Assembly (NCBI GenBank): GCA_017303735.1
Contig: JAFLCF010000050.1
Location: forward strand, 1 to 23,861
Reading direction: 5' to 3'
DNA from: Anaerolineae bacterium
Lineage (GTDB): Bacteria > Chloroflexota > Anaerolineae > Anaerolineales > Villigracilaceae
Length of the DNA stretch: 23,861 nt
Shown here: piece by piece, positions 5,972 through 15,547 of the stretch
Layout: each line of letters starts with the position of its first letter
Numbering within the stretch: position 1 is the stretch's first letter
The notes under the pieces: generated by a model
Databases searched by the model: none
Seen by the model: only the letters and a program-made list of their open reading frames with translations
What the model was told of the DNA's origin: nothing
Made by a program: the position numbers and the translations under genes

Positions 5972-8587
5972 ATGCCTGCTCAAAAATGGCACTCCGGTTT
6001 ACAGAATTTTCTCCAAATGATGGGTGAAACGGACGATGAATTTTCGGACCGTTCACTCTCTTCATTCATCTCCCAATTCCAGAAAAAAGAAGACGGCTCC
6101 CCCGACCCGCAAGCGGAGAACGGCGCAGAGAGAATGAGTCTCCCTGATACCCTTCCCATCCTGCCTCTGCGCGGTGTGGTTGTTTACCCGAACACAGCCG
6201 TTCCGCTCACGGTGGGGCAGGCGCGCTCCATCAAATTGGTGGATGATGTCGTTTCGGGCGATAAGCTCGTTGGGCTTGTTGCCGCACTTAACCCCGAACA
6301 AGAGACGCCCGGTCCTAATGAGTTGTATCGCGTAGGGACGGTCGCTACTGTGCATCGCCTTCTACGTGCTCCAGATGGAACTGTCCGATTGTTGGTGCAG
6401 GGCATTGAGCGTTTTCGGCTGGGTGAATTCATTGAAGAAGAACCCTACCTCAGGGCTCGTATCATCCGCGCGCCTGAAACGGATGAAAAGAACATCGAAA
6501 CGGACGCGCTGGCTCGTAACGCCCGTGACCAATTCCAGGCGATCACGCAAATGATTCCCTCCTTCCCCGAGGAATTGGTCAGTTCTATTCTTTCTCTCGA
6601 AGATCCGCTGCAGACCGTCTACACCATTGCAAATTTCCAGCGCATTGACTTGAAAGATGCCCAGGAGATTCTCGAGATCGATTCGGTCTATAACAAGTTG
6701 AAGAAACTGATTGGCTTGCTCGTACGCGAAGCCGAGGTGTTAACCATCGGGCAAAAGATCCAGAACGAAGCGCGTGGCGAGATCGATAAGGTTCAGAAAG
6801 ATTATTATCTGCGCGAACAAATGAAAGCCATCCAACGCGAACTCGGCGAACGGGATGAGCAATCGGAAGAGATCGAGGAATTCCGCAAAAAGATCGAAGC
6901 GGCGAAAATGCCTGAAGAAGCAGATAAACAGGCAAAACGTGAGTTGGATCGGCTTTCCCGTCTGCCCACCGCTGCTGCAGAATACGGCGTCATCCGTACC
7001 TATCTGGATACGCTGGTTTCGCTTCCTTGGTCAACAGATACAAAAGACAACCTCGATATTGCGCATGCTCGGCAAGTGTTGAATCAAGACCATTACGGGC
7101 TTGAAGATGTGAAAGACCGCATTCTCGAATTCCTTGCCATTCGCAAACTACGGCTCGACCGCATCAACGATAAAAAAGAAGAGCCGACAGACCTCATCCG
7201 CCGTGAGCGGGAAGGCGTGATTTTATGTTTTGTTGGTCCGCCTGGTGTTGGCAAAACCTCCCTGGGTCAATCCATCGCTCGCGCAATGGGACGTAAATTC
7301 ATCCGCGCCTCGTTGGGTGGTGTGCGAGACGAAGCCGAAATTCGCGGGCATCGCCGTACCTACATTGGTGCCATGCCGGGGCGCATCCTGCAATCGTTGC
7401 GGCGCATTGGCTCGAAGAACCCGGTCTTCATGCTCGATGAAGTAGATAAGCTCACCAACGATTTTCACGGGGATCCTTCTTCCGCATTGCTCGAAGTGCT
7501 TGACCCTGAACAGAATGGCGAGTTCCGTGATAACTACCTCGAAGTGGCGTATGATCTTTCGCAGGTATTCTTTATCGCCACCGCCAATACCCTTGAATAC
7601 ATTCCCGGTCCACTGCGTGACCGTATGGAAATGATCTATCTTTCTGGGTATACCGAAACCGAAAAGATGCACATCGCGCGTGGATATTTGATCCCGCGTC
7701 AGATCCGCGAAAACAGCCTTCGCAAAAATGAAGTCGCTTTCAACGACGAAGCCTTGAAAATGATCATTCGACAGTACACGCGTGAGGCGGGCGTCCGCAA
7801 TTTGGAACGAAAGATCGGCGCGGTCTGCCGCAAGGTCGGCACACATATTGCCGAGGGTAAGGCGAAGAAATATCGCATCAACCCGAAGCGCATCGAAGAA
7901 TTCCTCGATAACCCGATCTTTCTCGGACCCGAAGAACTGAACAAACGCACCTCCATTCCGGGTGTCGTTCCTGGGCTAGCGTGGACATCCTTTGGCGGCG
8001 ATATTTTATTGGTCGAAGCCACCTCCATGCCCGGCGGACGCGGCTTCCAGATCACTGGCTCCATCGGTAACGTCATGCAAGAATCTGCGCGGGCAGCGCT
8101 TTCTTATGTTCGTTCGCGTTCCAACTCGTTTGGCATCTCGCATGAATATTTCGACAAGCATGATATACATATGCATGTCCCCTCCGGGTCTCAACCCAAA
8201 GACGGTCCCTCCGCAGGCGTCACCATGGCAACCTCTTTGGTTTCGCTCATCACGGGTCGCAAAGTTAAGCCGCAGGTAGGCATGACCGGCGAGATCACCC
8301 TGCGGGGTCAGGTCTTGCCGATTGGCGGCGTCAAAGAAAAAGTGTTGGCAGCACACCGCAGCGGACTTGGCACAGTCATTCTGCCCAAACAGAACGAGAA
8401 AGACTTGGATGATGTGCCCGATGAGATCCGCAAGTCCATGAATTTTATCTTTGCTGGTACGGTTGAAGATGTTATCAATTCTGCATTGGAAAAACCGAAA
8501 AGCCGAAAGAAACCTATAAAGAAAACATCCAAACCCACTAAAAAGAAAGTCAACAAGAATGTCAATGCCAAAAGTGCTCCTCGCTGA
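5972..8587 (+). CDS. lon: ATP-dependent protease Lon (LonA)
   Basis: An 871-residue hexameric AAA+ protease of the cytoplasm (EC 3.4.21.53) that unfolds and degrades misfolded and regulatory proteins. In order: an N-terminal extension of about 50 residues; the Lon substrate-binding domain from [13 protein letters not shown]; a coiled-coil around 265-330; the AAA+ module with Walker A GPPGVGKT (422-429) and Walker B FMLDEVDK; and the protease domain with catalytic dyad S747 (PKDGPSAG) and K790 (GGVKEK), spaced 43 residues as in E. coli Lon (S679/K722). The last 30 residues are an unusual Lys/Pro-rich tail ([17 protein letters not shown]). E. coli Lon has 784 residues, so both ends are extended. 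It follows hsp20 by 7 bp and overlaps the receiver gene by 29 bp. Confidence 0.97.
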   Translation: MPAQKWHSGLQNFLQMMGETDDEFSDRSLSSFISQFQKKEDGSPDPQAENGAERMSLPDTLPILPLRGVVVYPNTAVPLTVGQARSIKLVDDVVSGDKLVGLVAALNPEQETPGPNELYRVGTVATVHRLLRAPDGTVRLLVQGIERFRLGEFIEEEPYLRARIIRAPETDEKNIETDALARNARDQFQAITQMIPSFPEELVSSILSLEDPLQTVYTIANFQRIDLKDAQEILEIDSVYNKLKKLIGLLVREAEVLTIGQKIQNEARGEIDKVQKDYYLREQMKAIQRELGERDEQSEEIEEFRKKIEAAKMPEEADKQAKRELDRLSRLPTAAAEYGVIRTYLDTLVSLPWSTDTKDNLDIAHARQVLNQDHYGLEDVKDRILEFLAIRKLRLDRINDKKEEPTDLIRREREGVILCFVGPPGVGKTSLGQSIARAMGRKFIRASLGGVRDEAEIRGHRRTYIGAMPGRILQSLRRIGSKNPVFMLDEVDKLTNDFHGDPSSALLEVLDPEQNGEFRDNYLEVAYDLSQVFFIATANTLEYIPGPLRDRMEMIYLSGYTETEKMHIARGYLIPRQIRENSLRKNEVAFNDEALKMIIRQYTREAGVRNLERKIGAVCRKVGTHIAEGKAKKYRINPKRIEEFLDNPIFLGPEELNKRTSIPGVVPGLAWTSFGGDILLVEATSMPGGRGFQITGSIGNVMQESARAALSYVRSRSNSFGISHEYFDKHDIHMHVPSGSQPKDGPSAGVTMATSLVSLITGRKVKPQVGMTGEITLRGQVLPIGGVKEKVLAAHRSGLGTVILPKQNEKDLDDVPDEIRKSMNFIFAGTVEDVINSALEKPKSRKKPIKKTSKPTKKKVNKNVNAKSAPR

Positions 8588-8921
8588 AGATGATTTCACC
8601 ATGGTTTCCCTGCTCAAAACCCTCCTGAAAATGGAAGGGTACGAAGTCGTTGCCTTGGACGCCGATGCCAATATAACCCAGGCGATCCGCGCACAGAAAC
8701 CGGATGTCCTCCTCATGGATGTCCATCTCTTTAAACAGAACGGGCTCGATATTCTAGAATCAATCCGAAATTCTGAAGATATCAATCATATCCGCGTCCT
8801 GATGTCTTCCGGCTCGAACGTCAAAGAGGAATGTATGCAGCGCGGCGCAGATGGATTTCTGATGAAACCCTATATGCCCGACGACCTTTTTAAACAGATC
8901 AAACAAGTTCTATCTGTATGA
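8559..8921 (+). CDS. Single-domain response regulator (CheY-like receiver)
   Basis: A 120-residue stand-alone receiver domain with no output domain. Acidic pair D11/D12, phospho-acceptor D54 in [11 protein letters not shown]83 in LMSSGS and K103 in LMKPYMP form the usual active site. It would be phosphorylated by a histidine kinase encoded elsewhere and act by protein contact. It starts inside the end of lon (29-bp overlap; ATG at 8565 is an alternative) and overlaps the GNAT gene by 4 bp. Placement in an Hsp20-Lon operon suggests a link to stress or proteolysis, but this is inference. Confidence 0.9.
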   Translation: MSMPKVLLAEDDFTMVSLLKTLLKMEGYEVVALDADANITQAIRAQKPDVLLMDVHLFKQNGLDILESIRNSEDINHIRVLMSSGSNVKEECMQRGADGFLMKPYMPDDLFKQIKQVLSV

Positions 8922-9352
8922 CACCAGAGTTCCTGATCCGCGAATTTAACTTCGATGCTGATTATGATCGCGTGTTGAACTTGTGGCACAGCATCGAAGT
9001 TGGCATGCACGTCGGACCCTCGGATACTCCTGAAGAGATAAAAAAGAAGCTGGAACGCGACCCTGATTTGTTCTTGGTCTCAGAAGTACAGAATGAGATC
9101 ATCGGCACGATAATCGGTGCATTCGACGGACGCCGCGGCATGATTTACCACCTTGCTGTTCACAACGATTTCCGCCGTCAAGGCGTTGGGCAAGCCATGC
9201 TCTCCGAAGTGGAAAAGAGGCTCCAGGCAAAAGGCTGCCTCAAATGTTTACTGGTTGTTCTTGAAGATAATGCCGGGGCAATGCGTTTCTATGAAGAATG
9301 CGGATGGAACCTCGTTCCCCAAGACCGTATCTTTGCAAAAGTATTCTCATGA
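8918..9352 (+). CDS. GNAT family N-acetyltransferase
   Basis: A 144-residue acetyl-CoA-dependent acetyltransferase. The acetyl-CoA pyrophosphate loop is R86-R-Q-G-V-G91 (R-x-x-G-x-G) following the strand MIYHLAVHNDF. The C-terminal part NAGAMRFYEECGW carries the usual Tyr (Y125) and the beta-bulge region. It looks closest to RimI-like or small-molecule GNATs; the substrate cannot be read from the sequence. It overlaps both neighbours by 4 bp, so it is translationally coupled to the receiver and to the mogA-like gene. Confidence 0.9.
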   Translation: MTPEFLIREFNFDADYDRVLNLWHSIEVGMHVGPSDTPEEIKKKLERDPDLFLVSEVQNEIIGTIIGAFDGRRGMIYHLAVHNDFRRQGVGQAMLSEVEKRLQAKGCLKCLLVVLEDNAGAMRFYEECGWNLVPQDRIFAKVFS

Positions 9353-9843
9353 CACTGCGATTTGGAATTATCACCCTTTCAGACCGTTCCTCTCGCGGCG
9401 AGCGTGAAGACCTTTCTGGACCTGCTCTCGCCTCCTTCCTTCAAGCTGAAAATTGCTCGGTCTTAAAACAACTCATCCTGCCCGACGATGAATCCGCCCT
9501 TCGCCAAACCCTGATCGACTGGGCAGATAGCGGCGAGTTGGACGTGATCCTTACCACCGGCAGCACCGGCTTCGCCCCGCGTGATATTGCCCCCGAAGCG
9601 ACCCGTGCCGTCATCCAAAAAGAAGCGCCCGGTCTTGCAGAAGTGATGCGCACCGAAAGCCTCAAGAAGACAAAAAACGCCATGCTTTCCCGCGCTGTGG
9701 CGGGCATCCGTGGGCAGACGCTCATCATAAACCTCCCCGGCAGCCCCAAAGGTGCTGTGGAAAACCTGGAATTTATTTTTCCAGTGCTTTCACATGCGGT
9801 TCAGTTATTGAGAGAAGACCCAAATTCTGAAATATCTCATTAG
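9349..9843 (+). CDS. mog: MogA/MoaB-family molybdopterin adenylyltransferase
   Basis: A 164-residue MoCF/MPT-binding fold protein that would adenylylate molybdopterin (MPT + ATP to MPT-AMP) before molybdate insertion. Motifs are the N-terminal strand FGIITLSDR, the substrate loop TTGSTGFAPRDIAPEAT (69-85, with D79 and E83 expected in the active site), and NLPGSPKGA near the C-terminus. The start at 9349 is fixed by the ATGA overlap with the GNAT stop; an in-frame upstream ATG at 9298 lies inside the GNAT gene. No other molybdenum cofactor gene is nearby, so its place at the end of a stress-type operon is unexpected. MogA versus MoaB cannot be separated here. Confidence 0.9.
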   Translation: MTLRFGIITLSDRSSRGEREDLSGPALASFLQAENCSVLKQLILPDDESALRQTLIDWADSGELDVILTTGSTGFAPRDIAPEATRAVIQKEAPGLAEVMRTESLKKTKNAMLSRAVAGIRGQTLIINLPGSPKGAVENLEFIFPVLSHAVQLLREDPNSEISH

Positions 9844-9844
9844 A

Positions 9845-9893
9845 AATAAAACAACAGCCCCGTAAAGTGAATCTACAGGACTGTTGTTTTATT
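9845..9893. terminator. Bidirectional terminator between mog and the solute-binding gene
   Basis: Perfect 13-bp arms AATAAAACAACAG (9845-9857) and CTGTTGTTTTATT (9881-9893) enclose a 23-base partly paired loop. T-rich arms on both strands suit two convergent genes ending at 9843 and 9900. Confidence 0.8.
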
Positions 9894-9899
9894 AAGAAA

Positions 9900-10685
9900 T
9901 TATTTCCAGGTAAATTTTTGTTCGCCACCTTCGACGGGTTGCCAATATTGCGGGTTTGGGCTGAGAGTCAAGCCTTCATCCGTCCAGGCGGTGATCACAT
10001 ACTGTCCGCTTGAAATAATGGTGCTATCTTGAGTTCCGTAGGCTGGGTTTTCCAATGAAGCCGGGCTCAAGATCGCGAATGCAGGCTCCGCAAGGTATTT
10101 TAGCAAGTTTGGCTCCGGGCGGTTGAGATGGATCAGGAAGGTGTTCCGATCTACGATCTGCACCCCATCGATTTGGGAGATAGAGCGTTTATTTGCATCT
10201 CGCTCCCCATGAAATGCCAGGAAGAGTTTCAGCCAGGTTGGGAAATTCCCGTCACCATGCAGGGGATTCTGAGGGTCGAACCAACGGTTGAAATTCTGCT
10301 CAACTGCCTCAATGGTGACCGGGGATCCATCGCTAAATACGTTGTTCGGGCGTAGTTCGAAAATATAATCCAGTTCGTCATCAGAAATGACCCAAGAACG
10401 AGCGATGCCTGGTTGTACCACACCATCAGCATCAAGAGTTACTAGCCCTTCATATAGGTTGCGGCTGACAAGGAGCGAGTCAGGATCTTCTGTTTTCGCA
10501 GGGTCCAACAGGATATCCCGGCTTATTGCAATGGAATTCTCGACCTGAACGGAGGCGACCGCCTGTGGTAGTTGGGCGGGTTCGGCGGTTTCGGTTGCGC
10601 CAGTCTCTTTTGGTCCGCAAGCTGATAATAGGAACAAGGCTGCAAGTAACAACATGGACCATCGATTTTTCATATTCTTATTCAT
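9900..10685 (-). CDS. Half-length family-5 solute-binding lipoprotein (DppA/OppA-like)
   Basis: A 261-residue exported lipoprotein with a signal peptide ending LLSAC (lipidated Cys about residue 23), similar to the N-terminal half of ABC dipeptide/oligopeptide-binding proteins. Family features include SLLVSRNLYEGLVTLDADG, PGIARSW, FELRPNNVFSDGSPVTIEAV, NRWFDP and SSGQYVITAW. Usual members have about 500-600 residues and two lobes. This one stops after the first lobe, at KFTWK, and a strong terminator begins 7 bp beyond the stop codon. No permease or ATPase genes are adjacent. It may be a stable shortened binding or sensor lipoprotein, or a truncated remnant that acquired a clean end. An in-frame ATG at 10673 is an alternative start. 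Confidence 0.82.
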   Translation of the reverse strand: MNKNMKNRWSMLLLAALFLLSACGPKETGATETAEPAQLPQAVASVQVENSIAISRDILLDPAKTEDPDSLLVSRNLYEGLVTLDADGVVQPGIARSWVISDDELDYIFELRPNNVFSDGSPVTIEAVEQNFNRWFDPQNPLHGDGNFPTWLKLFLAFHGERDANKRSISQIDGVQIVDRNTFLIHLNRPEPNLLKYLAEPAFAILSPASLENPAYGTQDSTIISSGQYVITAWTDEGLTLSPNPQYWQPVEGGEQKFTWK

Positions 10686-10931
10686 GATAAACTCTCATTT
10701 CTTGTGACTTGATAGGAAATAAAAAGCGCATTGAAATCTCAATGTATTCTAGCGCATTTTCGTTGGAGAGAGAATATAATTGCATAGTAATTTTGTAACC
10801 CTGTTTAAAGGCGCCCCAAACAACCCTATTTTATGAATTTAAGCGACTAAATAGGTTGAGCGCAAAGGTATCATCGCGTTTTTTGAGTTTATGTGTGTCA
10901 TTTTATGAAGTAGAGAACCTCAGAGGTCAAA
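10686..10931. promoter_or_regulatory. Divergent intergenic region with two inverted repeats
   Basis: It separates two divergent lipoprotein genes. CATTGA/TCAATG (10729-10734/10739-10744) forms a perfect inverted repeat within a direct repeat of AGCGCATT (10725 and 10751, 26 bp apart). CAACCCTATTT (10821-10831) pairs with AAATAGGTTG (10849-10858) apart from one bulge. These could be operators. Promoter hexamers are weak on both strands; TTGAGT at 10883-10888 is one possible -35 for the rightward gene. No gene is seen. Confidence 0.4.
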
Positions 10932-13900
10932 ATGATTAAAGGAAATAGATCAGTTCGATTGTTTCAATTGCTTTCTGGGCTGGTGATACTATCACTAGTC
11001 CTTGCGGCTTGCGTGCCCGCAACTGGACTACAGGGCACTAGCGGTCAGGAAGAGGCTCCAACAGAAGAAGCCCCGACTGAAGCGCCCACAGAGCCTCCCA
11101 TTGAGGTAGCCCCAACAGAAGCGCCAACCGAGGCACCCACAGAAGCTCCCGCTCCAACAGAAGCGCCAACTGAAGCACCCACAGAAGCTCCCGCTCCAAC
11201 AGAAGCGCCAACCGAGGCACCAACAGAAGATTCTGCCATTCCAACATCTACATCTACTTCTACTCCAACTCCTACTGCCACTCTTGACCCAAATGCTGGG
11301 CAGGCGCAAGGTAGTGGGATAGTAGCGTCTCCAACCAGTACGCCTACCCCGACCAGTACATCTGCTCCGGTTGGTAGAGAGAATAATCAAGGCGCAGTGG
11401 CTCCTGCAGCGAATGACCCTTATGTAGGATTGGGTGTGGCATGTAATAATGATCTTTCTGCCACATTTACTATCACCAATATAGGTGGACCGCTTGTGGG
11501 TGGAAGCTATACTGTCTCTGAGCCGGGAAAAGCTCCTGTCACTTCGACCCTTAACTTAAATTCTAATGAAAGCATTTCATTCAATGCTGCAGGCAATGCT
11601 ACAGTTACTGTTAATTATGCTACCTCGGAACTCGATAATGTAAATCTGCAGGCAGTTGGAACTTGTTTGCCGTTACCAACTAGTACATTCACGCCAACCG
11701 CAACATCAACCCGCACCCCAGGTAACACTGCCACTGTAACCCCTTCACGTACACCTACTGTAACAAGGACGCCTACTGTTACAAAGACACCTACTTCTAC
11801 TATCACACCAGGTCCTTCTCCGACCCCGAGCAATACAAGCACGGCAACACCTTCAAAGACACCCAAACCAACAAAGACCCCGACCAATACTGTCACACCG
11901 GGTCCTTCACCGACGTTCACTAGCACAAATACCCCAACGCCGTCGAAGACGCCGAAACCGACAAAGACCCCGACTAATACTGTCACACCGGGTCCTTCAC
12001 CGACGTTCACTAGCACAAAGACCCCGACGCCGTCGAAGACGCCTAGACCAACCAACACACCAACTAATACCTTCACGCCGACTTTCACATCAACGGCTAC
12101 GTTTACGCCTTCGCCTACAACTACACCTGTGGATGGTCAATTAGATCTAAAAGTCTTCTGTAACGTTGATCAGACTGCTACCTTCCTCATCACGAATATT
12201 TCTGGAAGTGTCAGCGATGGTACTTATGTTCTTTCTGATCCTTCAACAACCGGTCCTGTCGATCTTCAGCCCAAAGCATCTGCAACAATCAAGGGTGCGG
12301 GCAATGCAACAATGACAGTGACATACAAAACTTCATTCCTGTCGTCAGTAACGTTGAATGTGACTGGCTCATGTTCACGCAGACCGACTGCCACACCGAC
12401 CAGTACGTCTACTGCTACTGCCACACCAACAACCCCGTCTGTTGACCTTGATGTTCAAGGCGCTTGCAGCGGTGTCAATACCGGAACCGCTACGTTTGTA
12501 GTATCAAACAATGGCGGTAGCATGACTGCGCCTTATAACTATACTGTTACTGATGCGGGCGGTAACATTGTCGATAGTGGTGTGATTAACCTGCAAACAG
12601 GGCAAAGTACCACGATCACAGTATCTGGAAATTCCACTTCCTATACATTGTCCTCCCAAGATGATGCTTCCTTAACAACAGTGGTGGATATGACAACCTG
12701 CCAATTGCCACCCCCGCCGCCTCCCGTCATGCTTGATATCACAGGTGCTTGTACATCGAATGCTGGTGAAGCCACCTTTGTGATCACGAATACCAGCAAC
12801 ACCGACATGGCGACTCCATATACATATACCATTGTCGATGCGAATGGCGCTCCGGCGGGATCTGGTACGATCGATTTGAATGCCAATCAAAGTACCACGA
12901 TCACGGTCACCGGTTCATCAACTTCGTATACCTTTACTTCTCCAGACGATGCCTCATTGACCACTATAGTGGATATGTCCACCTGTGTGGTGCCTCCACC
13001 TCCTCCGGCAGACCTCTCGATCAGTGGCGTATGTACATCCAATGCAGGAGAAGCCACCTTTGTGATCACCAATACCGGCACCACCGATATGACCACACCG
13101 TATACATATGTCATCATCGACGCAAATGGCGCTGTGGCAGCCTCTGGCTCAATCGATCTTAATGCCAGCCAAAGTACAACGATCACAGTTACGGGTACGT
13201 CCAGTTTGTACACATTCTCTTCCGCAAATGACAGTTCGTTGACAACTGTTGTGGATATGACTACGTGTGTAACGCCTCCTCCTCCGCCTCCAGTTGACCT
13301 TTCGATCAGTGGCGTTTGTACCTCTGTTGCCGGGGTCGCAACCTTTGTCTTGCAAAATAACGGCACAGACATGACAACCCCTTATCCCTACACCATTACC
13401 GATGCGAGCGGAGCTGTCGTTCAGACGGGTACGATCTCCCTCCTTGCCGGGCAAAGTATTACACTCACGGTTACAGGTTCATCAACCTCATACACATTTG
13501 CAACTCCAAGTGATGCAGCCCTCACTACCGTTGTGGATATGACCACCTGTGTACCACCTCCGCCTCCGCTTCCGGTTTTGGCTGCGAATGGAGTCTGTGT
13601 TTCTGAAGGAGTTGCTACGTTCAACATCACAAACAATGGTGGCGACATGCCGGTACCGTATACATACACGATCACAGATGAAGCCGGAAATGTGATCCAA
13701 AACGGCACTTTCCACCTTGCTGCGGGCGAAAACATCCAACTGACAGTCACTGGTGACTATGGCAACTTGACATTAACCTTGTCCGATGCTTCTGGTACGA
13801 CAGTCAGTGCATCAATGACCGATTGTAGCGAACCAAGCCTTGCTGTTGCTCCTGGGCAGCCCGATATCTGTATTCAGTGTCTGATCTTCCACACCTTCCG

Positions 13901-14834
13901 CGACGAGAACCTTGAGGTGTATCGTCTGGATGGCATCGAAGGTCAACCCGGATACAAACTCTATAACCTTTCAAAGGATGAAGCTGTCGATAGCCGCCCA
14001 AGCCGCGCACCAAATGACTCAACCGTCGTCTTCCAAAGCAACCGTGATGGGAATGTTGAGTTGTACTACACAGACCTGCTTGGAAGCGGAGAGGCGATCC
14101 GGTTGACGAACAGCCAATCCAATAATACAAATCCGATGTACGCACCAGATGCGAAGACGGTTGCCTTCCAAAGCGATAGAAATGGTAGCTTCGATTTATT
14201 CACTATTGATCAGCAGACTGGCGAAGAAACCCAGCTAACGAGTGACCCTGCGGACGATGTGAATGCCTTCTATTCGCCCGACATCAAGAAACTGGTCTTC
14301 CAAAGCAATCGTAATGGCAATTGGGATCTGTTCATCCTGGATGTTGAAACCGGTACTGAATTCCAGTTGACTGACTCGACGACCGATGAAGTATTCCCGG
14401 CGTGGTCATCAAACGGCAAGCAGATCGCTTACATCTCCGATGTTGACGGCGTAACGGACCTGTATGTGATCGACCTCGAAAGCATGGAAGTTCGCAGGCT
14501 TACCACGGATGGTAAGACCGTCAATGCGGTCTGGTCGCCTGAGGGAGACCGTATTGCCTACCAGTCTGAACGGAACGGTAACCTGGATATCTACAGTTTC
14601 GACTTCAGAGATGATAAGGAATACCGTGTGACCGATTACGAAGGACGCGACTCAGGACCCACCTGGGATTGCGGTGGCACGAACCTTGCGTTCACTTCCA
14701 TTCGTGATGGTGACCCGAATATCTTCCAGGTCTTCTGGCAGGGCGGTGCAGCAGGGAATATGACCATCGACCCCGCTACGGATAAATGGTCGCAGTGGCG
14801 CCCGACAAACGACGTATCGAGCGTAGGATACTAA
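10932..14834 (+). CDS. Giant surface lipoprotein: Pro/Thr stalks, seven beta-sandwich repeats, TolB-like propeller
   Basis: A 1300-residue exported protein. Residues 1-26 are a signal peptide with lipobox LAAC (C27). Residues about 40-105 are a Glu/Ala/Pro/Thr stalk, and 247-400 a Thr/Pro/Ser/Lys stalk. Seven beta-sandwich repeats of about 80-95 residues lie at roughly 163-246, 401-480, 503-588, 599-685, 693-779, 787-874 and 881-964. Each begins with a Cys (as in [16 protein letters not shown]) and ends with one (VVDMTTC), suggesting one disulfide per domain; Pro-rich hinges separate the last five. Residues about 975-1300 hold six or seven PD40/TolB-type propeller blades (for example [20 protein letters not shown]). 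It is probably a cell-surface adhesin or binding protein held off the membrane by the stalks; the ligand is unknown. It has an AGAGG ribosome binding site, and a terminator follows. Confidence 0.9.
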   Translation: MIKGNRSVRLFQLLSGLVILSLVLAACVPATGLQGTSGQEEAPTEEAPTEAPTEPPIEVAPTEAPTEAPTEAPAPTEAPTEAPTEAPAPTEAPTEAPTEDSAIPTSTSTSTPTPTATLDPNAGQAQGSGIVASPTSTPTPTSTSAPVGRENNQGAVAPAANDPYVGLGVACNNDLSATFTITNIGGPLVGGSYTVSEPGKAPVTSTLNLNSNESISFNAAGNATVTVNYATSELDNVNLQAVGTCLPLPTSTFTPTATSTRTPGNTATVTPSRTPTVTRTPTVTKTPTSTITPGPSPTPSNTSTATPSKTPKPTKTPTNTVTPGPSPTFTSTNTPTPSKTPKPTKTPTNTVTPGPSPTFTSTKTPTPSKTPRPTNTPTNTFTPTFTSTATFTPSPTTTPVDGQLDLKVFCNVDQTATFLITNISGSVSDGTYVLSDPSTTGPVDLQPKASATIKGAGNATMTVTYKTSFLSSVTLNVTGSCSRRPTATPTSTSTATATPTTPSVDLDVQGACSGVNTGTATFVVSNNGGSMTAPYNYTVTDAGGNIVDSGVINLQTGQSTTITVSGNSTSYTLSSQDDASLTTVVDMTTCQLPPPPPPVMLDITGACTSNAGEATFVITNTSNTDMATPYTYTIVDANGAPAGSGTIDLNANQSTTITVTGSSTSYTFTSPDDASLTTIVDMSTCVVPPPPPADLSISGVCTSNAGEATFVITNTGTTDMTTPYTYVIIDANGAVAASGSIDLNASQSTTITVTGTSSLYTFSSANDSSLTTVVDMTTCVTPPPPPPVDLSISGVCTSVAGVATFVLQNNGTDMTTPYPYTITDASGAVVQTGTISLLAGQSITLTVTGSSTSYTFATPSDAALTTVVDMTTCVPPPPPLPVLAANGVCVSEGVATFNITNNGGDMPVPYTYTITDEAGNVIQNGTFHLAAGENIQLTVTGDYGNLTLTLSDASGTTVSASMTDCSEPSLAVAPGQPDICIQCLIFHTFRDENLEVYRLDGIEGQPGYKLYNLSKDEAVDSRPSRAPNDSTVVFQSNRDGNVELYYTDLLGSGEAIRLTNSQSNNTNPMYAPDAKTVAFQSDRNGSFDLFTIDQQTGEETQLTSDPADDVNAFYSPDIKKLVFQSNRNGNWDLFILDVETGTEFQLTDSTTDEVFPAWSSNGKQIAYISDVDGVTDLYVIDLESMEVRRLTTDGKTVNAVWSPEGDRIAYQSERNGNLDIYSFDFRDDKEYRVTDYEGRDSGPTWDCGGTNLAFTSIRDGDPNIFQVFWQGGAAGNMTIDPATDKWSQWRPTNDVSSVGY
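11112..11231 (+). repeat. 42-bp tandem repeat coding for the Glu-Ala-Pro-Thr stalk
   Basis: CCAACAGAAGCGCCAAC recurs at 11112, 11154 and 11196, an exact 42-bp period (14 codons), nearly identical between copies. It codes for [18 protein letters not shown] sequence. The low divergence suggests recent expansion and likely length variation between strains. Confidence 0.9.
11781..12050 (+). repeat. 90-bp tandem repeat in the Thr/Pro stalk
   Basis: Three 30-codon units begin with ACAAAGAC at 11781, 11871 and 11961. The second and third are nearly identical; the first is more diverged. Each contains the core [20 protein letters not shown] or a variant. Confidence 0.88.
12440..13570 (+). repeat. 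Four tandem ~284-bp beta-sandwich-coding repeats
   Basis: The phrase CAAAGTACCACGATCAC or close variants recurs at about 12603, 12888, 13171 and 13453 (intervals near 285, 283 and 282 bp). These are repeat domains three to six of the large lipoprotein. They are more alike than domains one, two and seven, which points to later internal duplication. Confidence 0.85.
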
Positions 14835-14845
14835 GATCCATTTCA

Positions 14846-14877
14846 AAAAGCTCCCCGCCTAGGTGGGGAGCTTTTTT
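14846..14877 (+). terminator. Terminator of the large lipoprotein gene
   Basis: An 11-bp stem AAAAGCTCCCC/GGGGAGCTTTT (14846-14856/14865-14875) with an 8-base loop and a six-T run, 12 bp after the stop codon. Confidence 0.92.
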
Positions 14878-14938
14878 ATCTTCATCTCCAATGAGATTAA
14901 GAAACGATTTTCCATCCTACCCAATTTCCGTACCGAAT

Positions 14939-14947
14939 TGGTATAAT
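14939..14947 (+). promoter_or_regulatory. Extended -10 promoter of efp
   Basis: TGGTATAAT is a perfect extended -10 (TGnTATAAT), which explains the lack of a recognisable -35. Transcription would begin near 14954, giving a leader of about 33 bases that carries AAAAAAGGAAAG before the ATG. Confidence 0.7.
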
Positions 14948-14986
14948 CCGCCCGCTTCAAAAAAATAAAAAAGGAAAGAAAATTGT

Positions 14987-15544
14987 ATGATCGATGTAAA
15001 TGAACTTCGAAAAGGTGTCACTTTTGAGCTGGATGGTAACCTCTATAAGGTGCTGGACTACAGCCACAATAAAACCGGGCGAGGCAACGCCAACATTAAG
15101 GTGAAGGCTCGCAATTTGTTGACCGGGGCAAATATCGAGCGCACATTTAACTCAGGGCAATCTGTGCAGGATGTATCCCTTGATTTTGCCAATGTTTCCT
15201 ACCTCTACAACGATGGCGACCTGTATTATTTCATGGATAAAGTAACCTTCGAACAACCTGGCATTAAAAAGGAATCCCTTGGCGACAGCGCCCAGTTCCT
15301 TCAAGAAGGTATGGAAGTCAAACTGACATTCTACAAAGGTGAAGCCATCGACGTGGAAATGCCTACTTCAGTAGACTTGAAAGTGGTCGAAGCTGAAATG
15401 GCGATCCGTGGCGACACCGCCACGGGTGTGACCAAGAAAGTTATCACCGAAACCGGGCTGACCGTACAGTGCCCCAACTTCGTCAATGTTGGCGACACCA
15501 TCCGTGTAGATACCCGTACTGGCGAGTACGTCACCCGCGTCTAA
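14987..15544 (+). CDS. efp: Translation elongation factor P
   Basis: A 185-residue EF-P that binds between the P and E sites of stalled ribosomes to speed peptide bonds at proline runs. It has the three-domain EF-P layout: a KOW-like domain I (1-62), domain II (about 65-128, YYFMDKVTFEQ) and the C-terminal OB domain III (about 130-185, ending in the family signature TGLTVQCPNFVNVGDTIRVD-type sequence and DTRTGEYVTRV). The domain I tip reads HNKTGRGNAN with R32, where E. coli-type EF-P has a lysine. The loop resembles the Arg32 type of Pseudomonas that EarP rhamnosylates; no earP gene is adjacent. Proline-rich neighbours such as the large lipoprotein would need EF-P. Confidence 0.97.
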   Translation: MIDVNELRKGVTFELDGNLYKVLDYSHNKTGRGNANIKVKARNLLTGANIERTFNSGQSVQDVSLDFANVSYLYNDGDLYYFMDKVTFEQPGIKKESLGDSAQFLQEGMEVKLTFYKGEAIDVEMPTSVDLKVVEAEMAIRGDTATGVTKKVITETGLTVQCPNFVNVGDTIRVDTRTGEYVTRV

Positions 15545-15547
15545 TTT

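Noticed and set aside
8006..8785. 259-codon minus-strand frame opposite lon and the receiver gene
   Set aside because: The opposite strand codes for conserved Lon protease and CheY motifs through the whole interval.
11112..12050. CRISPR array
   Set aside because: The 42-bp and 90-bp repeats are contiguous, in frame and coding; there are no unique spacers or cas genes.
11615..12088. Val/Gly-rich minus-strand frame
   Set aside because: It is the reverse complement of Thr/Pro codons in the stalk (ACN and CCN read as GTN and GGN), an expected artefact of the repeat.
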